Below are positions 63,708 through 64,000 of a stretch of DNA of 64,000 bases, in pieces (position 1 is the stretch's first letter; the number at the start of each line of letters is the position of its first letter). Source of the DNA: Novosphingobium kaempferiae (GTDB taxonomy: Bacteria > Pseudomonadota > Alphaproteobacteria > Sphingomonadales > Sphingomonadaceae). The stretch covers positions 5,270,001 to 5,334,000 of the forward strand of contig NZ_CP089301.1 in the NCBI RefSeq assembly GCF_021227995.1, in the 5' to 3' direction. Under the pieces are notes generated by a model. That model saw only the letters and a program-made list of their open reading frames with translations. It was not told where the DNA came from and made no database searches. A program made the position numbers and the translations under genes.

Positions 63708-64000
63708 CGCCCGACCCCGAAATTGTGCGGCAGGGCACCGGCGACCTGCTTCTCCAGCCAGTCGAGCACGCGCTGGCGCTCGCCTTCCTCATGCGCGGCG
63801 CGGCGGGCGATCATGCGGCCGACGGGCGCGAACAGCAGGTTGCCGAGCAGCAGGCCGTAGAGCGTGGTCAGTACCGCCATCGAGATCGCCCCGGTGAAGT
63901 CGGCCGCCGCGCCGGGATCGGCGGGCAGCCGGGTCAGCGACACCAGCGTCCCCGCCAGCCCGAACACGGGCGAGAGTTCCGCCGCCTGCTCGAAAGTGCG
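63704..64000 (-). CDS. MotA/TolQ/ExbB proton-channel family protein, C-terminal part
   Basis: The last 98 residues of a protein running off the right edge. It shows the MotA/ExbB core: AELSPVFGLAGTLVSLTRLP then GAISMAVLTTLYGLLLGNLL followed by FAPVGRMIARR. This places two channel-lining helices before a cytosolic tail. It overlaps the ExbD-like gene downstream. Whether it is a flagellar stator or an Exb/Tol-type motor cannot be decided without the N-terminus. Confidence 0.8.
   Translation of the reverse strand, partial: RTFEQAAELSPVFGLAGTLVSLTRLPADPGAAADFTGAISMAVLTTLYGLLLGNLLFAPVGRMIARRAAHEEGERQRVLDWLEKQVAGALPHNFGVGR

Overview
The window is 64 kb of GC-rich alphaproteobacterial chromosome, most likely from the Sphingomonadaceae (Novosphingobium or a close relative). 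The evidence is the type of encoded proteins (type 2 ArgC, PII-GlnA pair, mitofilin-like protein after hemCD, RcnB-like periplasmic protein, TonB receptor, compact FlgM/FlgN/FlhA/FliA set), heavy use of GTG and TTG starts with ATGA/GTGA overlaps, and several families of short palindromic intergenic repeats. This is inference; no 16S gene or other taxonomic marker is present. I found no tRNA, rRNA, CRISPR array, transposase or prophage.

Layout. 1-5.5 kb: start of a RelA/SpoT gene, a PilZ protein, then a pyrimidine-degradation operon in the order rutB-rutC-rutD-rutA, followed by a LuxR-type regulator. 5.7-10.8 kb (minus): a six-gene chain tsaD-gpsA-flippase-OmpA-tiny membrane ORF-HhH protein, divergent from hemC-hemD-mitofilin-like (10.8-13.5 kb). 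13.8-18.5 kb (minus): SPOR protein, argS, an HTH protein with a repeat-encoded tail, and a GT39-like membrane protein. 18.6-26.1 kb: miaB and a hydrolase, rcnB-like, phoH, DUF2059 protein, LysR regulator, corC, ybeY. 26.4-30.8 kb: biotin operon bioF-(BioH-type hydrolase)-bioC-bioD-bioA. 31-39.2 kb: Fur-boxed siderophore receptor, DUF7064-like protein, map, a lipoprotein, an M17 aminopeptidase, a lone SH3 protein coupled to argC. 39.4-42.8 kb: nitrogen assimilation (glnB-glnA), then a cytosolic-looking GH24 lysozyme and a DUF1801 protein. 42.9-51.3 kb: SulP transporter, bpt, ilvA, a beta-hydroxyacid dehydrogenase with an amidohydrolase, a PhyH-type oxygenase. 51.5-55.8 kb (minus): nagZ-scpA-scpB-tatA-tatB-tatC. 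55.9-58.1 kb: zincin and 5'-nucleotidase lipoprotein. 58.2-64 kb (minus): flagellar genes including a MotA/ExbB-like and ExbD-like pair, flgA, flgM, flgN, a lytic transglycosylase, flhA and fliA.

The strongest unexplained signal is non-coding: at least four families of 30-105 bp palindromic repeats (called A-D here) fill most gene-free gaps, often nested in each other. Two family-A copies bracket a 3.6-kb block whose inversion would recreate the usual phoH-ybeY-corC order, so these repeats may have driven rearrangement. A second conserved order (argS-SPOR-nagZ-scpAB-tatABC) is also split, into pieces about 35 kb apart. Other points of interest are an HTH gene whose tail is a DNA repeat that changes reading frame, a flagellar sigma-54 promoter whose start site lies inside a terminator hairpin, a proton-channel pair without a peptidoglycan-binding domain in the flagellar cluster, and a small BioH-type esterase inside the biotin operon.
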